Assembly (NCBI GenBank): GCA_009936695.1
Contig: JAACEA010000403.1
Location: 1-7,796 of the forward strand
From: Planctomycetia bacterium
Lineage (GTDB): Bacteria > Planctomycetota > Phycisphaerae > Phycisphaerales > SM1A02
Length of the DNA: 7,796 nt
Direction of reading: 5' to 3'
Numbering within the stretch: position 1 is the first letter of the stretch; every line of letters starts with the position of its first letter. Shown piece by piece: positions 1-6,131 of the stretch. A program made the position numbers and the translations under genes. The notes beneath the pieces were generated by a model that saw only the letters and a list, made by a program, of their open reading frames with translations, ran no database searches and was not told where the DNA came from.

Positions 1-1302
1 TGGGGTGCGCCGCACAAGCAGGACACCGCTTCGGCGCACGGCGAACCGCTCGGCGTCGAGGAGATCCGGCTCGCCAAGGAGGCCTACGGCTGGCCGCCCG
101 ACGCGAAGTTCCTCGTTCCCGACGGCGTGATGGAGCGGTTCCAGGAGCTGGTCGGGGCCCGCGGCCGGACCGCCCGTGATGCGTGGTTCGATCTCTACGA
201 GCGTTACCGGGTGGAGCACCCCGAACTCGCGGAGGAGCTCCTGCGGATGCAGCGGCGTGAACTGCCCGACGACTGGGACGCCGACATCGAGGCGTTTCCC
301 GCGGACCCGAAGGGGATGGCCACGCGTTCCTCGAACGGCAAGGTGCTCAACGCCGTGGCGGGGCGGGTGCCGTGGTTGATCGGTGGTGCCGCGGACCTCG
401 CGCCCAGCACCAAGACGTTGATCACCGATCCCGAGGCCGGTAGTTTCCAGCGACCGGACGCGCTCGGGTCGGCGCCCGGGGACTACGGCGGTCGCAACCT
501 CCACTTCGGCATTCGCGAGTTCGCGATGGCGGCGGCCTGCAACGGCCTCTCGCTCTCGAAGGTGCGTTCCTACGGTGCGGGATTCCTGATCTTCAGCGAC
601 TACTGCCGGGCGGCGATCCGCCTGGCGGCGTTGATGGAGATCCCGGTGATCTACGTGTTCACGCACGATTCCATCGGGCTCGGCGAGGACGGCCCGACGC
701 ATCAGCCGATCGAGCAGATCCCGTCGCTTCGAGCGATGCCCGGCATCATGGTCTTCCGCCCCTGCGATGCCAACGAGGTCGCGGAGTGCTGGCGGGTGTT
801 CATGCCGATGAAGCACGAGCCGGTGTTGCTCGCGCTTTCGAGGCAGAACCTGCCCACCCTCGACCGGACGAAGTACGCGTCGGCCCGAGGGGTGGAGATG
901 GGGGGCTACACCCTCGCGGACTGCGACGGAACCCCCGAGGTCCTGCTGATCGCGACCGGGAGTGAAGTCCATCCGTGCCTCGAAGCTCACGACCGCCTTG
1001 CAGGCGAGGGGATCCGAAGCCGGGTGGTCAGCCTCCCGTGCTGGACGCTCTTCGAACGCCAGTCCGAGGCGTACCGGGAATCGGTGCTGCCTTCGGGGGT
1101 TCGCGCCCGCGTCTGCGTGGAGCAGGCGGCGACCTTCGGCTGGGAGCGCTACGCGGGGCTGGAAGGCGAGATCATCGGCATGACCCGCTTCGGTGCGAGC
1201 GCCCCGATCGCGGAACTGCAGAAGGAATTCGGATTCGAGCCGGAGAACGTGGTCGAAGCCGCGAAACGGACCATGGCCCGGGTCGCGGGAGGTGACGCGT
1301 GA
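1..1302 (+). CDS. tkt: Transketolase, C-terminal part (5' end outside window)
   Basis: Transketolase is a thiamine diphosphate enzyme that moves two-carbon ketol units between sugar phosphates in the non-oxidative pentose phosphate pathway and the Calvin cycle, in the cytoplasm. The reading frame is open from base 1 and gives about 433 residues against a usual 650-690, so roughly a third is missing upstream. The first residues carry the end of the TPP-binding domain, including the conserved HGEPLG block with its substrate-binding His (about bases 37-54). The pyrimidine-binding domain follows, with GGAADLAPS near base 385, the GIREFAM motif near base 508 whose Glu (bases 517-519) activates the cofactor, and [17 protein letters not shown] near base 664. 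The last third is the transketolase C-terminal domain, with IATGSEV near base 949. The gene ends in TGA overlapping the GTG start of the isomerase gene, so the two are probably translated together. The family assignment is secure; only the N-terminus is unseen. Confidence 0.97.
   Translation, partial: WGAPHKQDTASAHGEPLGVEEIRLAKEAYGWPPDAKFLVPDGVMERFQELVGARGRTARDAWFDLYERYRVEHPELAEELLRMQRRELPDDWDADIEAFPADPKGMATRSSNGKVLNAVAGRVPWLIGGAADLAPSTKTLITDPEAGSFQRPDALGSAPGDYGGRNLHFGIREFAMAAACNGLSLSKVRSYGAGFLIFSDYCRAAIRLAALMEIPVIYVFTHDSIGLGEDGPTHQPIEQIPSLRAMPGIMVFRPCDANEVAECWRVFMPMKHEPVLLALSRQNLPTLDRTKYASARGVEMGGYTLADCDGTPEVLLIATGSEVHPCLEAHDRLAGEGIRSRVVSLPCWTLFERQSEAYRESVLPSGVRARVCVEQAATFGWERYAGLEGEIIGMTRFGASAPIAELQKEFGFEPENVVEAAKRTMARVAGGDA
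1288..1292 (+). promoter_or_regulatory. Ribosome binding site for rpiB
   Basis: A GGAGG core lies inside the last codons of the transketolase gene, six bases before the GTG at 1299. It supports this GTG as the start and a four-base overlap with the upstream stop codon. Confidence 0.75.
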
Positions 1303-1769
1303 AGATCGCGATCGGATCGGATCACGCCGGCTTCGAACTGAAGGAGACGCTCAAGGTCTTCATCGAGTCGCTCGGACACGAGATCACCGACGTCGGAACC
1401 GACTCGACCGAGAGCGTCGACTATCCCGACTTCGCGGAGAAGGTCGCGGTCGAGATCATCACCGGGCGAGCGGACCGGGGCGTGATGCTCTGCGGTTCCG
1501 GCGTGGGGGCGAGCGTCGCGGCCAACAAGGTTCCGGGGATCCGGGCCGCCAACTGCGAGGACTACTACTCCGCGCACCAGGGCGTGGAGCACGACGACAT
1601 GAACATCCTCGTCCTCGGCGGTCGCATCGTCGGATCCGCCCTCGCCGAGGACATGGTCAGAGGCTATCTCGCCGCGACGTACACCGGCGAGCCCCGCCAC
1701 GCGCGTCGCCTCGAGAAGGTCCTGGCGATCGAGGCGCGGGGCGACGAGTATCGCGCCATGCGTCCCTGA
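1299..1769 (+). CDS. rpiB: Ribose-5-phosphate isomerase B (RpiB/LacA/LacB family)
   Basis: The enzyme interconverts ribulose 5-phosphate and ribose 5-phosphate in the cytoplasm, feeding the pentoses used by the transketolase encoded just upstream. The 156-residue length fits the family (about 145-160). Visible motifs are GSDHAG at residues 6-11 (phosphate and sugar binding Asp8-His9), DYPDFA at 41-46, the CGSGVGAS loop at 65-72 with the catalytic Cys65, the IRAANC strand around 81-86, and EHDDMNILVLGGR at 97-109 with the active-site His98. The start is GTG, chosen for its GGAGG Shine-Dalgarno and the GTGA overlap with the transketolase stop. Many RpiB proteins have His-Asn after the helix where this one has His-Asp (98-99). 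I believe that variant occurs in other bacterial sugar-phosphate isomerases, so I do not read it as inactivation. LacAB-type galactose 6-phosphate isomerase is unlikely because no lac gene is present and the pentose phosphate partner is adjacent. Confidence 0.95.
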   Translation: MKIAIGSDHAGFELKETLKVFIESLGHEITDVGTDSTESVDYPDFAEKVAVEIITGRADRGVMLCGSGVGASVAANKVPGIRAANCEDYYSAHQGVEHDDMNILVLGGRIVGSALAEDMVRGYLAATYTGEPRHARRLEKVLAIEARGDEYRAMRP

Positions 1770-1809
1770 TTCCGTGCGGTGGACGGGGGCAGGTCCACGG
1801 CCGGAAACG

Positions 1810-1850
1810 AAAGACGACGCGTCGAGCGGGCCGCTCGACGCGTCGTCTTT
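1810..1850. terminator. Bidirectional hairpin terminator between rpiB and the FKBP gene
   Basis: Bases 1810-1829 and 1831-1850 are perfect inverted repeats of 20 bases around a single central G. A realistic fold is 18 pairs with a five-base loop. The arms begin with AAA and end with TTT, and a fourth T follows at 1851, giving a short U tract on the plus-strand transcript. The hairpin sits 40 bases after the rpiB stop and 50 bases after the FKBP stop on the other strand, where a shared terminator of convergent genes would be expected. The U tract is short for an intrinsic terminator. Confidence 0.8.
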
Positions 1851-1866
1851 TCGTGCATCATGCAAT

Positions 1867-1889
1867 CACGGTCATCGGGGTCGACCGTG
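1867..1889 (-). other. Second hairpin just after the FKBP stop codon
   Basis: CACGGTC at 1867-1873 and GACCGTG at 1883-1889 can pair in seven bases around a nine-base loop, 11 bases past the FKBP stop on the minus strand. No U tract follows, so it is at most a 3'-end stabilising or secondary termination structure. A stem of this size can also arise by chance in GC-rich sequence. Confidence 0.3.
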
Positions 1890-1900
1890 GTCGCCCGCGA

Positions 1901-2749
1901 TCACTCCACGACGTCGATCAGTTCGACATCGAAGATCAGGGTCGCCCGCGGAGGGATCGGGCCACGGCCCGACGGTCCGTAGGCGAGATCGAAGGGGATG
2001 ACGAGCTTCCGCTTGCCGCCCGCTCGCATGCTGCCGACGCCTTCGGTCCAGCCCTTGATCACCCCGTTCAGGGCGAATTCGATGGGCTGTCCGCGATCGA
2101 CCGACGAGTCGAACTTGGTGCCGTCGACGAGCCAGCCGGTGTAGTGGACCTTCACCTTCGACGTCGGCCCGGCGGGGCTGTCGCCGGCGCCTTCCTCGAG
2201 ATCGAAGTAACTGAGTCCGCTGGGAAGGGTCACCATCTCCCGGTCTCCGACCGCGTCGCCGGGGAATCGCGGGACGAGGGTGTCGGACACCACGGCGCCG
2301 GAGACCGCGTCGACCACGATGTCGTGCCGCTTTCCATCGTTGTAGATCACCGTGGTGATGGTCGGAGGCTCGGCATCGTCGTTCGAGTAGACCGCCTTGA
2401 CGAGTCCGTCGACCTTCTCGGTCGAGGTGCGGATCGCCTCGGGGATCGAGATCATCGGTGCGGTGACCTTGCCGCTGGCGCCGTCGACGATCACCTTGGT
2501 GGGCACGCCGTTGCGGGTCACCATCAGCTCGTAGGCGACGGCTTCCCCGTCGAAACGACAACTGAGGCTGCGGACCGTGCCGCCGGTCTTCTCCTCCGCC
2601 TGCTTCACGGCCTCCTGGGCGTTGACCGGCGCAGCGGCGAGACGCTGCTCGACTTCGTAGGGATCGGGCGGGATGGTCGTGTAATCGGTGGTTTCGGGGG
2701 TCGAGGTCATGAGGATGGCCGAGGCTGCGAGGAGGACGAGACTGTTCAT
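1901..2749 (-). CDS. Exported PepSY-PepSY-FKBP peptidyl-prolyl isomerase
   Basis: The product has 282 residues. Residues 4-16 are hydrophobic and resemble a short export signal, although there is no Lys/Arg before them. A stop codon 36-38 bases upstream of the ATG rules out a longer in-frame start, and GGAG lies eight bases before it. Residues about 41-95 fit a PepSY domain (AQEAV helix, then strands ending in [10 protein letters not shown]), and about 103-156 look like a second copy ending in [11 protein letters not shown]. Residues 172-282 form a full FKBP domain. The residues lining the FKBP12 pocket all have equivalents: Tyr203, Phe213, Asp214, Phe225, Ile231, Trp234, Tyr257 and Phe273. 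It is therefore probably an active prolyl isomerase working in the periplasm or cell envelope. PepSY domains are known as inhibitory or binding modules of secreted proteases; here they may recruit or restrain substrates, which is inference. The gene stands alone on the minus strand, divergent from the small lipoprotein gene. Confidence 0.9.
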   Translation of the reverse strand: MNSLVLLAASAILMTSTPETTDYTTIPPDPYEVEQRLAAAPVNAQEAVKQAEEKTGGTVRSLSCRFDGEAVAYELMVTRNGVPTKVIVDGASGKVTAPMISIPEAIRTSTEKVDGLVKAVYSNDDAEPPTITTVIYNDGKRHDIVVDAVSGAVVSDTLVPRFPGDAVGDREMVTLPSGLSYFDLEEGAGDSPAGPTSKVKVHYTGWLVDGTKFDSSVDRGQPIEFALNGVIKGWTEGVGSMRAGGKRKLVIPFDLAYGPSGRGPIPPRATLIFDVELIDVVE

Positions 2750-2780
2750 CGAATCTGCTCCGGTGTTCCGGAAGGGACGA

Positions 2781-2798
2781 CGTCGTCACGCGACGACG
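2781..2798. other. Small inverted repeat in the divergent region
   Basis: CGTCGTC at 2781-2787 pairs with GACGACG at 2792-2798 around a four-base loop. No T tract follows on either strand, so it is not an obvious terminator. It lies in the 5' leader of the FKBP transcript, 31-49 bases before the start codon, and could be an operator or a leader hairpin. CG-rich palindromes of this size are common by chance here. Confidence 0.25.
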
Positions 2799-2877
2799 GG
2801 AGGAGGATGGTAGTCCCCCGGGGAGGCAGGGGATAGTCGGGTATCCTCGCCACGCGTGAACGGCGAGGAACCCGGAT

Positions 2878-2882
2878 GGAGG
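2878..2882 (+). promoter_or_regulatory. Ribosome binding site deciding the small lipoprotein start
   Basis: GGAGG lies six bases before the ATG at 2889. It favours that ATG over an in-frame GTG at 2856, which would add 11 residues before the signal peptide and has no comparable site. Confidence 0.7.
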
Positions 2883-2888
2883 CGACCG

Positions 2889-3161
2889 ATGCGAAGGATC
2901 GAACACGGACTGATCGTCGTGACGCTCGCGGGACTCGCCGCGATCCTCGGATGCGAGGAATCGGTGGACGACGACTACGCGCCGGTCGTCGACGACACGC
3001 CGAACTCCACCCTCGGCAAGGCGAAGGGATTCTCCGAGGACACCATCGCGGACATGCAGGAACGCCAGGAGGCGATCGGTCGTCAGGCCGACACCGTCTT
3101 CGACGACGCCGCGGCTCGCGAACTCGAGAAGTCCGGCGACTTCCCCGACGGCGGGGGATGA
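2889..3161 (+). CDS. Small acidic lipoprotein, function unknown
   Basis: I do not recognise a named family. The 90-residue product starts with MRRIEHG, has a hydrophobic segment at residues 8-20 and a lipobox ILGC ending at Cys22. It should therefore be exported, cleaved before Cys22 and anchored by lipid in a membrane. The mature part of about 69 residues is strongly acidic just after the Cys (EESVDDDY), which keeps it clear of the membrane surface. Residues about 42-82 are likely to form a charged amphipathic helix (TLGKAKGF to ARELEKS). The last residues, DFPDGGG, look like a flexible tail. The ATG at 2889 is chosen for its GGAGG site and for a normal signal peptide. The gene is monocistronic, flanked by a divergent gene on one side and a convergent gene on the other. 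Coding status is supported by the coherent signal peptide and lipobox; the role is open. Confidence 0.8.
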   Translation: MRRIEHGLIVVTLAGLAAILGCEESVDDDYAPVVDDTPNSTLGKAKGFSEDTIADMQERQEAIGRQADTVFDDAAARELEKSGDFPDGGG

Positions 3162-3177
3162 TCGAGCCGATCATCCC
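3155..3177. terminator. Hairpin overlapping the small lipoprotein stop codon
   Basis: GGGATGATCG at 3155-3164 is a perfect inverted repeat of CGATCATCCC at 3168-3177, with an AGC loop. The TGA stop at 3159-3161 lies inside the left arm. Only eight bases separate the right arm from the stop of the convergent M29 peptidase gene (3186-3188). No T tract follows on either strand, so it is a candidate bidirectional terminator or mRNA-end stabiliser and not a textbook intrinsic terminator. Confidence 0.55.
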
Positions 3178-3185
3178 GGATGGTC

Positions 3186-4307
3186 TCAACCGAGCCGGTC
3201 GGGATTCAGATCCAGGAGGTCGTCGGTGACGAAGAGGCCGTCCTTCCGGATCGTCTCGTCGTCGAAGCGGATTTCGCCGCCACCGAAATCGGGTCGCTGG
3301 ATGCACACCAGATCCCAGTGGATCTCGCTTCGGTTCCCGTTGTCGGCCTCGTCGTAGGCCTGCCCCGGCGTGAAGTGGAAGCTGCCCGCGATCTTCTCGT
3401 CGAAGAGGATGTCCTTCATCGGTTGGAGAATGTGCGGGTGGAAGCCGATCGCGAACTCGCCGACGAAGCGGGCGCCTTCGTCCGCATCGAAGATCTCCTC
3501 CAGCCGATCCCCGCCGACGGTCGCGGAGGACTCGACGATCCGTCCCTTCTCGAAGACCAGCCGGACGTTCTCGAACGGAACGCCGTGGTAGATGGTGGCG
3601 GTGTTGTAGGCGACCACGCCTTCGATCGAGTCTCGGACCGGCGCCGTGAAGACCTCCCCGTCGGGGATGTTCATCTCGCCGCAGCAGGCCACCGCCGGAA
3701 TGTCCTTGATCGAGAATCGGAGATCGGTGTCGCCCGGACCCAGGATGTGCACGCGCTCCGTCCGGTTCATGCGATCGACCAGCGCGGTGGCCGCGGTGGA
3801 CATCCGACCGTAGTCGAGGCAGCACACCCGGAAGTAGAAGTCCTCGAACTCGTCGGTGCTCATGCCGGCGAGCTGTGCCATCGAGGGCGTGGGCCACCGG
3901 AGCACGCACCACTTGGTGCGCTTGACCCGCTCCTCGAAGTGGACGGGCTTCTGATACTTCCGACCGAAGAGGCTCATCGACGCTTCGTCGACCGACGCCA
4001 TCTCGCTCGCGTTCTCACCGCCTCGGACCCCGATGTACGCGTCCATCGCCTTCATCCGGTGGGCGTCGATGTCCGCCCAGGCGTCGATCTGGGCCTCGTC
4101 GGCGCCGTCGACCAGGGTCCGCAGCACGCGGGTGGACCGCAATGCCGCGTGCGGATGGGCGCCCCGGGCTCGCGCGGCCTTGACCACGGCCGCCACGAAC
4201 GCGTCGGGAGCGTCGAAGGACTCCACGAGCAGGTGCTCGCCGGAGGTCAGTCGGGGGGAGGGGGAGACGAGAAGTTCCGCCAGTCGGTCGAATCGAGGGT
4301 CGTGCAT
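3186..4307 (-). CDS. M29-family metalloaminopeptidase
   Basis: The 373-residue length fits thermophilic-type M29 aminopeptidases (aminopeptidase T/AmpS group, about 360-410), cytoplasmic two-metal exopeptidases that remove N-terminal amino acids. There is no signal peptide. The metal-binding and catalytic pattern is intact: Glu218 in the block NIPDGEVFTAP (213-223), Glu284 in VGEFAIG, His311 and Tyr318 in FHFTPGQAY, and His330 and Asp332 in the pattern S-E-I-H-W-D-L. The N-terminal 200 residues are less conserved, as is usual for the family, and contain two Cys-Cys pairs (162-163, 208-209). The ATG at 4305-4307 is the only good start: no ATG, GTG or TTG lies in frame for several codons upstream and the first 20 residues look native. 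It has only a weak GAG in place of a Shine-Dalgarno. It is the last gene of the operon, 68 bases after the HAD gene. Likely role: peptide turnover. Confidence 0.9.
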   Translation of the reverse strand: MHDPRFDRLAELLVSPSPRLTSGEHLLVESFDAPDAFVAAVVKAARARGAHPHAALRSTRVLRTLVDGADEAQIDAWADIDAHRMKAMDAYIGVRGGENASEMASVDEASMSLFGRKYQKPVHFEERVKRTKWCVLRWPTPSMAQLAGMSTDEFEDFYFRVCCLDYGRMSTAATALVDRMNRTERVHILGPGDTDLRFSIKDIPAVACCGEMNIPDGEVFTAPVRDSIEGVVAYNTATIYHGVPFENVRLVFEKGRIVESSATVGGDRLEEIFDADEGARFVGEFAIGFHPHILQPMKDILFDEKIAGSFHFTPGQAYDEADNGNRSEIHWDLVCIQRPDFGGGEIRFDDETIRKDGLFVTDDLLDLNPDRLG

Positions 4308-4334
4308 GTGATCTCGGGTGATGGAGGGCGAGCC

Positions 4335-4350
4335 GCCCCGCGGGCGGGGC
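4335..4350. other. GC-rich hairpin between the HAD and peptidase genes
   Basis: GCCCCG at 4335-4340 pairs with CGGGGC at 4345-4350 around a CGGG loop, inside the 68-base gap between the HAD stop and the peptidase start. With no T tract it is unlikely to be a full terminator. It might partly attenuate transcription or separate mRNA segments, and may be why the peptidase is spaced further away than the other operon members. Confidence 0.35.
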
Positions 4351-4375
4351 AGGCGTCCGATGTCTCTTGGATCGG

Positions 4376-5056
4376 TCAGTGACCGTCGAGGAGTCGAAGG
4401 AAATCGGCGGGACGAAGCACATCGAATCGATCCACCACGAGATCGGCGTGGTCGAGTTCCGCGGCGGTCCGGCCGGTGGACACGATCCCGATCGAGGACA
4501 TGCCTCCGGCCTGCGCCGCGTCGATTCCCGCGCCGGCGTCCTCCACGACGACGCATCGGCCGGGCGAAACGCCGAGACGTTCGGCGGCCAGCAGGAAGAC
4601 CTCGGGATCCGGCTTGCCGTGGGTCACCTCGCCGCCGCACACGGAGGCGTCGATGAGATCGGCGATGCCGAGCCGATCGGCCGCGAGTTCGAGATTCTCG
4701 CGCGGAGCGCTGGTACCGATCGCGATCGCGAAGCCCGTTTCACGGAGGCCGAGGACGAGTTCGGGCACGCCGGGCATCGCCGGAAACGACCGGTCGAGCT
4801 CCGCTCGAAAATCCGTCTCCTTGGCATCCGCGACGCGTTCGATCGTCTCGTCGTCCGGTTCCGGGCGGCCGGCATCGGTCCAGAAGCGACGGATGATCGC
4901 GGGATTCGTCCTGCCGAAGCTCCACGCGAACATGGCCGGCGTCAGTTCGATGCCGTTCGTCGCACAGGCGGTTCGCCACGCGGCGTGATGCGCGTCGTAG
5001 GTGTCGATCAGGGTGCCGTCGAGGTCGAAGATCGCGGCGAGATTGGAATCCGGCAT
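4376..5056 (-). CDS. HAD-superfamily phosphatase, beta-phosphoglucomutase-like
   Basis: A 226-residue HAD subfamily I hydrolase with a helical C1 cap, probably a cytoplasmic sugar-phosphate or metabolite phosphatase or a phosphoglucomutase-like enzyme. Motif I is FDLDGTLIDT (residues 10-19) with nucleophile Asp11 and acid/base Asp13. The cap spans about 20-90, motif II is GTSAPREN (114-121), motif III is Lys148 in HGKPDP, and motif IV is VVVEDAGAGIDAA (169-181) with the metal-binding Glu172-Asp173. All catalytic residues are present. The ATG at 5056 is chosen because it sits immediately before motif I and has GGAAGGA (5061-5067) four bases upstream. An in-frame ATG at 5140 would overlap the aldolase gene and add an Arg/Ser-rich stretch unlike any HAD N-terminus. 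It follows the aldolase stop by 19 bases and so is co-transcribed. The substrate cannot be read from sequence. Confidence 0.9.
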   Translation of the reverse strand: MPDSNLAAIFDLDGTLIDTYDAHHAAWRTACATNGIELTPAMFAWSFGRTNPAIIRRFWTDAGRPEPDDETIERVADAKETDFRAELDRSFPAMPGVPELVLGLRETGFAIAIGTSAPRENLELAADRLGIADLIDASVCGGEVTHGKPDPEVFLLAAERLGVSPGRCVVVEDAGAGIDAAQAGGMSSIGIVSTGRTAAELDHADLVVDRFDVLRPADFLRLLDGH

Positions 5057-5060
5057 GGTG

Positions 5061-5067
5061 TCCTTCC
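5061..5067 (-). promoter_or_regulatory. Ribosome binding site deciding the HAD gene start
   Basis: On the minus strand GGAAGGA lies four bases before the ATG at 5054-5056, in the 19-base gap after the aldolase stop. It selects this start over an in-frame ATG at 5140. Confidence 0.75.
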
Positions 5068-5075
5068 GACGGGCG

Positions 5076-6131
5076 TCAGGCCCGGAAGCCGGACGCGATC
5101 TCACCGATCGTCTCGATCGCCCGGGCGATGCCGGCGGCATCCACGTCGAGGTGGGTGACCATGCGGATCCGCGTCGGGTCGAACGCGTAGGCGGCCACGC
5201 CCGCCGCGGTCATTCGCTCGGCGAACGCATCGGCGGTCGCGAGATCCGGATCGACGTCGAAGAACACGATGTTCGTTCGAACGCCCCCGACCGGATTCTC
5301 GCTCTCGAGTCCGTCCACGGCGTCGACGCCCTCGGCCAGCATCCGGGCGTGTTCGTGGTCGATCGCGAGCCGTTCGTAGTGATGATCCAGGGCGTGGATC
5401 GCCGCCGCGGCGAGCATGCCGGACTGTCGCATGCCGCCCCCGAACATCTTTCGGAAACGACGCGCTCGTGCGATCAGATCCGCGGGGCCCACGAGAGCGC
5501 TCCCGACGGGGGCGCCGAGTCCCTTGGAGAAGCAGACGTTGATGGTGTCGGCCGATCGGGCGAACTCGTCGAGCGCGTAGCCTCCGGCGACGCAGGCGTT
5601 GAAGAGCCTCGCGCCGTCGACGTGGATGTGGAGTTCGCGTTCCCGACCGACGGCGGCGACGGCTTCGAAGCCGTCGAGGGTCCACACCGAACCGCCGCCC
5701 CGGTTGTGACTGTTCTCGATCGCGACCATGCGGGTCCGCGGATGATGGACGTCCCGGTGACGGATCGCCTCGGCGACCGCGGACGCATCGTGGATCCCGC
5801 AGACCCCGTCGATGCCTCGGACCATGCAGCCGGAAAGCGCGGCTGGTCCACCGGTCTCGTAGTGAATGATGTGGTTGTCGTGGTGGGCGACGATCTCGTC
5901 ACCACCTTCGCAGACGCTGCGGATCGCCAGCTGATTGGCCATCGTGCCGGACGGCGTGAAGAGCGCGGCTTCCTTGCCGAGCATCTCCGCGATCCGCCGT
6001 TCGAGACGGATCACCGTCGGTTCGTCGCCGAGCACGTCGTCGCCGAGCGGCGCGGATCGCATCGCGTCCCACATCGCCGCCGTCGGTCGGGTGACGGTGT
6101 CGCTTCGCAGGTCGACTTCGTAGGTGCTCAC
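5076..6131 (-). CDS. ltaE: Low-specificity threonine aldolase (PLP-dependent)
   Basis: This PLP enzyme cleaves threonine, allo-threonine and related beta-hydroxy amino acids to glycine and an aldehyde in the cytoplasm. The 351 residues match the usual 330-360. It opens with [12 protein letters not shown] (6-17), followed by the [11 protein letters not shown] block (30-40) and [10 protein letters not shown] (60-69), which contacts PLP. His87 in the HHDNHI segment is the likely ring-stacking His. Asp172 and Arg175 in HVDGARL bind the cofactor nitrogen and phosphate region, and Lys203 in [12 protein letters not shown] is the Schiff-base lysine. [10 protein letters not shown] (229-238) is also typical. 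The start is GTG at 6129-6131, overlapping the upstream lipoprotein stop as GTGA, so translation is probably coupled; its own Shine-Dalgarno is weak. L-threonine versus L-allo-threonine preference cannot be told from sequence, and some members of the family act on other beta-hydroxy amino acids. Confidence 0.93.
   Translation of the reverse strand: MSTYEVDLRSDTVTRPTAAMWDAMRSAPLGDDVLGDEPTVIRLERRIAEMLGKEAALFTPSGTMANQLAIRSVCEGGDEIVAHHDNHIIHYETGGPAALSGCMVRGIDGVCGIHDASAVAEAIRHRDVHHPRTRMVAIENSHNRGGGSVWTLDGFEAVAAVGRERELHIHVDGARLFNACVAGGYALDEFARSADTINVCFSKGLGAPVGSALVGPADLIARARRFRKMFGGGMRQSGMLAAAAIHALDHHYERLAIDHEHARMLAEGVDAVDGLESENPVGGVRTNIVFFDVDPDLATADAFAERMTAAGVAAYAFDPTRIRMVTHLDVDAAGIARAIETIGEIASGFRA

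Larger units (their letters stand above)
2750..2888. promoter_or_regulatory. Divergent intergenic region, probable back-to-back promoters
   Basis: These 139 bases separate the starts of the FKBP gene (minus strand) and the small lipoprotein gene (plus strand), so both promoters should lie here. I see no convincing sigma70 -35/-10 pair. The best -10-like string on the plus strand is TATCCT at 2842-2847, without a good -35 partner. A small hairpin (2781-2798) and the lipoprotein ribosome binding site lie within the region. The promoter role is inferred from gene orientation only. Confidence 0.4.

Noticed and set aside
1854..1864. A short palindrome, TGCATCATGCA, next to the terminator as a possible operator
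   Set aside because: Five-base arms are too short to claim a regulator site, and it lies between convergent genes where no promoter is expected.
1193..2836. A 547-codon open frame on the plus strand across rpiB and antisense to the FKBP gene
   Set aside because: It overlaps genes with clear family motifs, its translation is rich in Arg, Gly and Asp with no recognisable domain, and long shadow frames are expected in GC-rich DNA.
3180..4382. A 400-codon open frame on the plus strand antisense to the M29 peptidase
   Set aside because: The minus-strand product has the full set of M29 metal ligands; the antisense translation has no recognisable motif.
4308..4640. An N-terminal extension of the M29 peptidase frame into the HAD gene
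   Set aside because: The added residues are Arg-rich shadow of the HAD gene, and the length from 4307 already fits the family.
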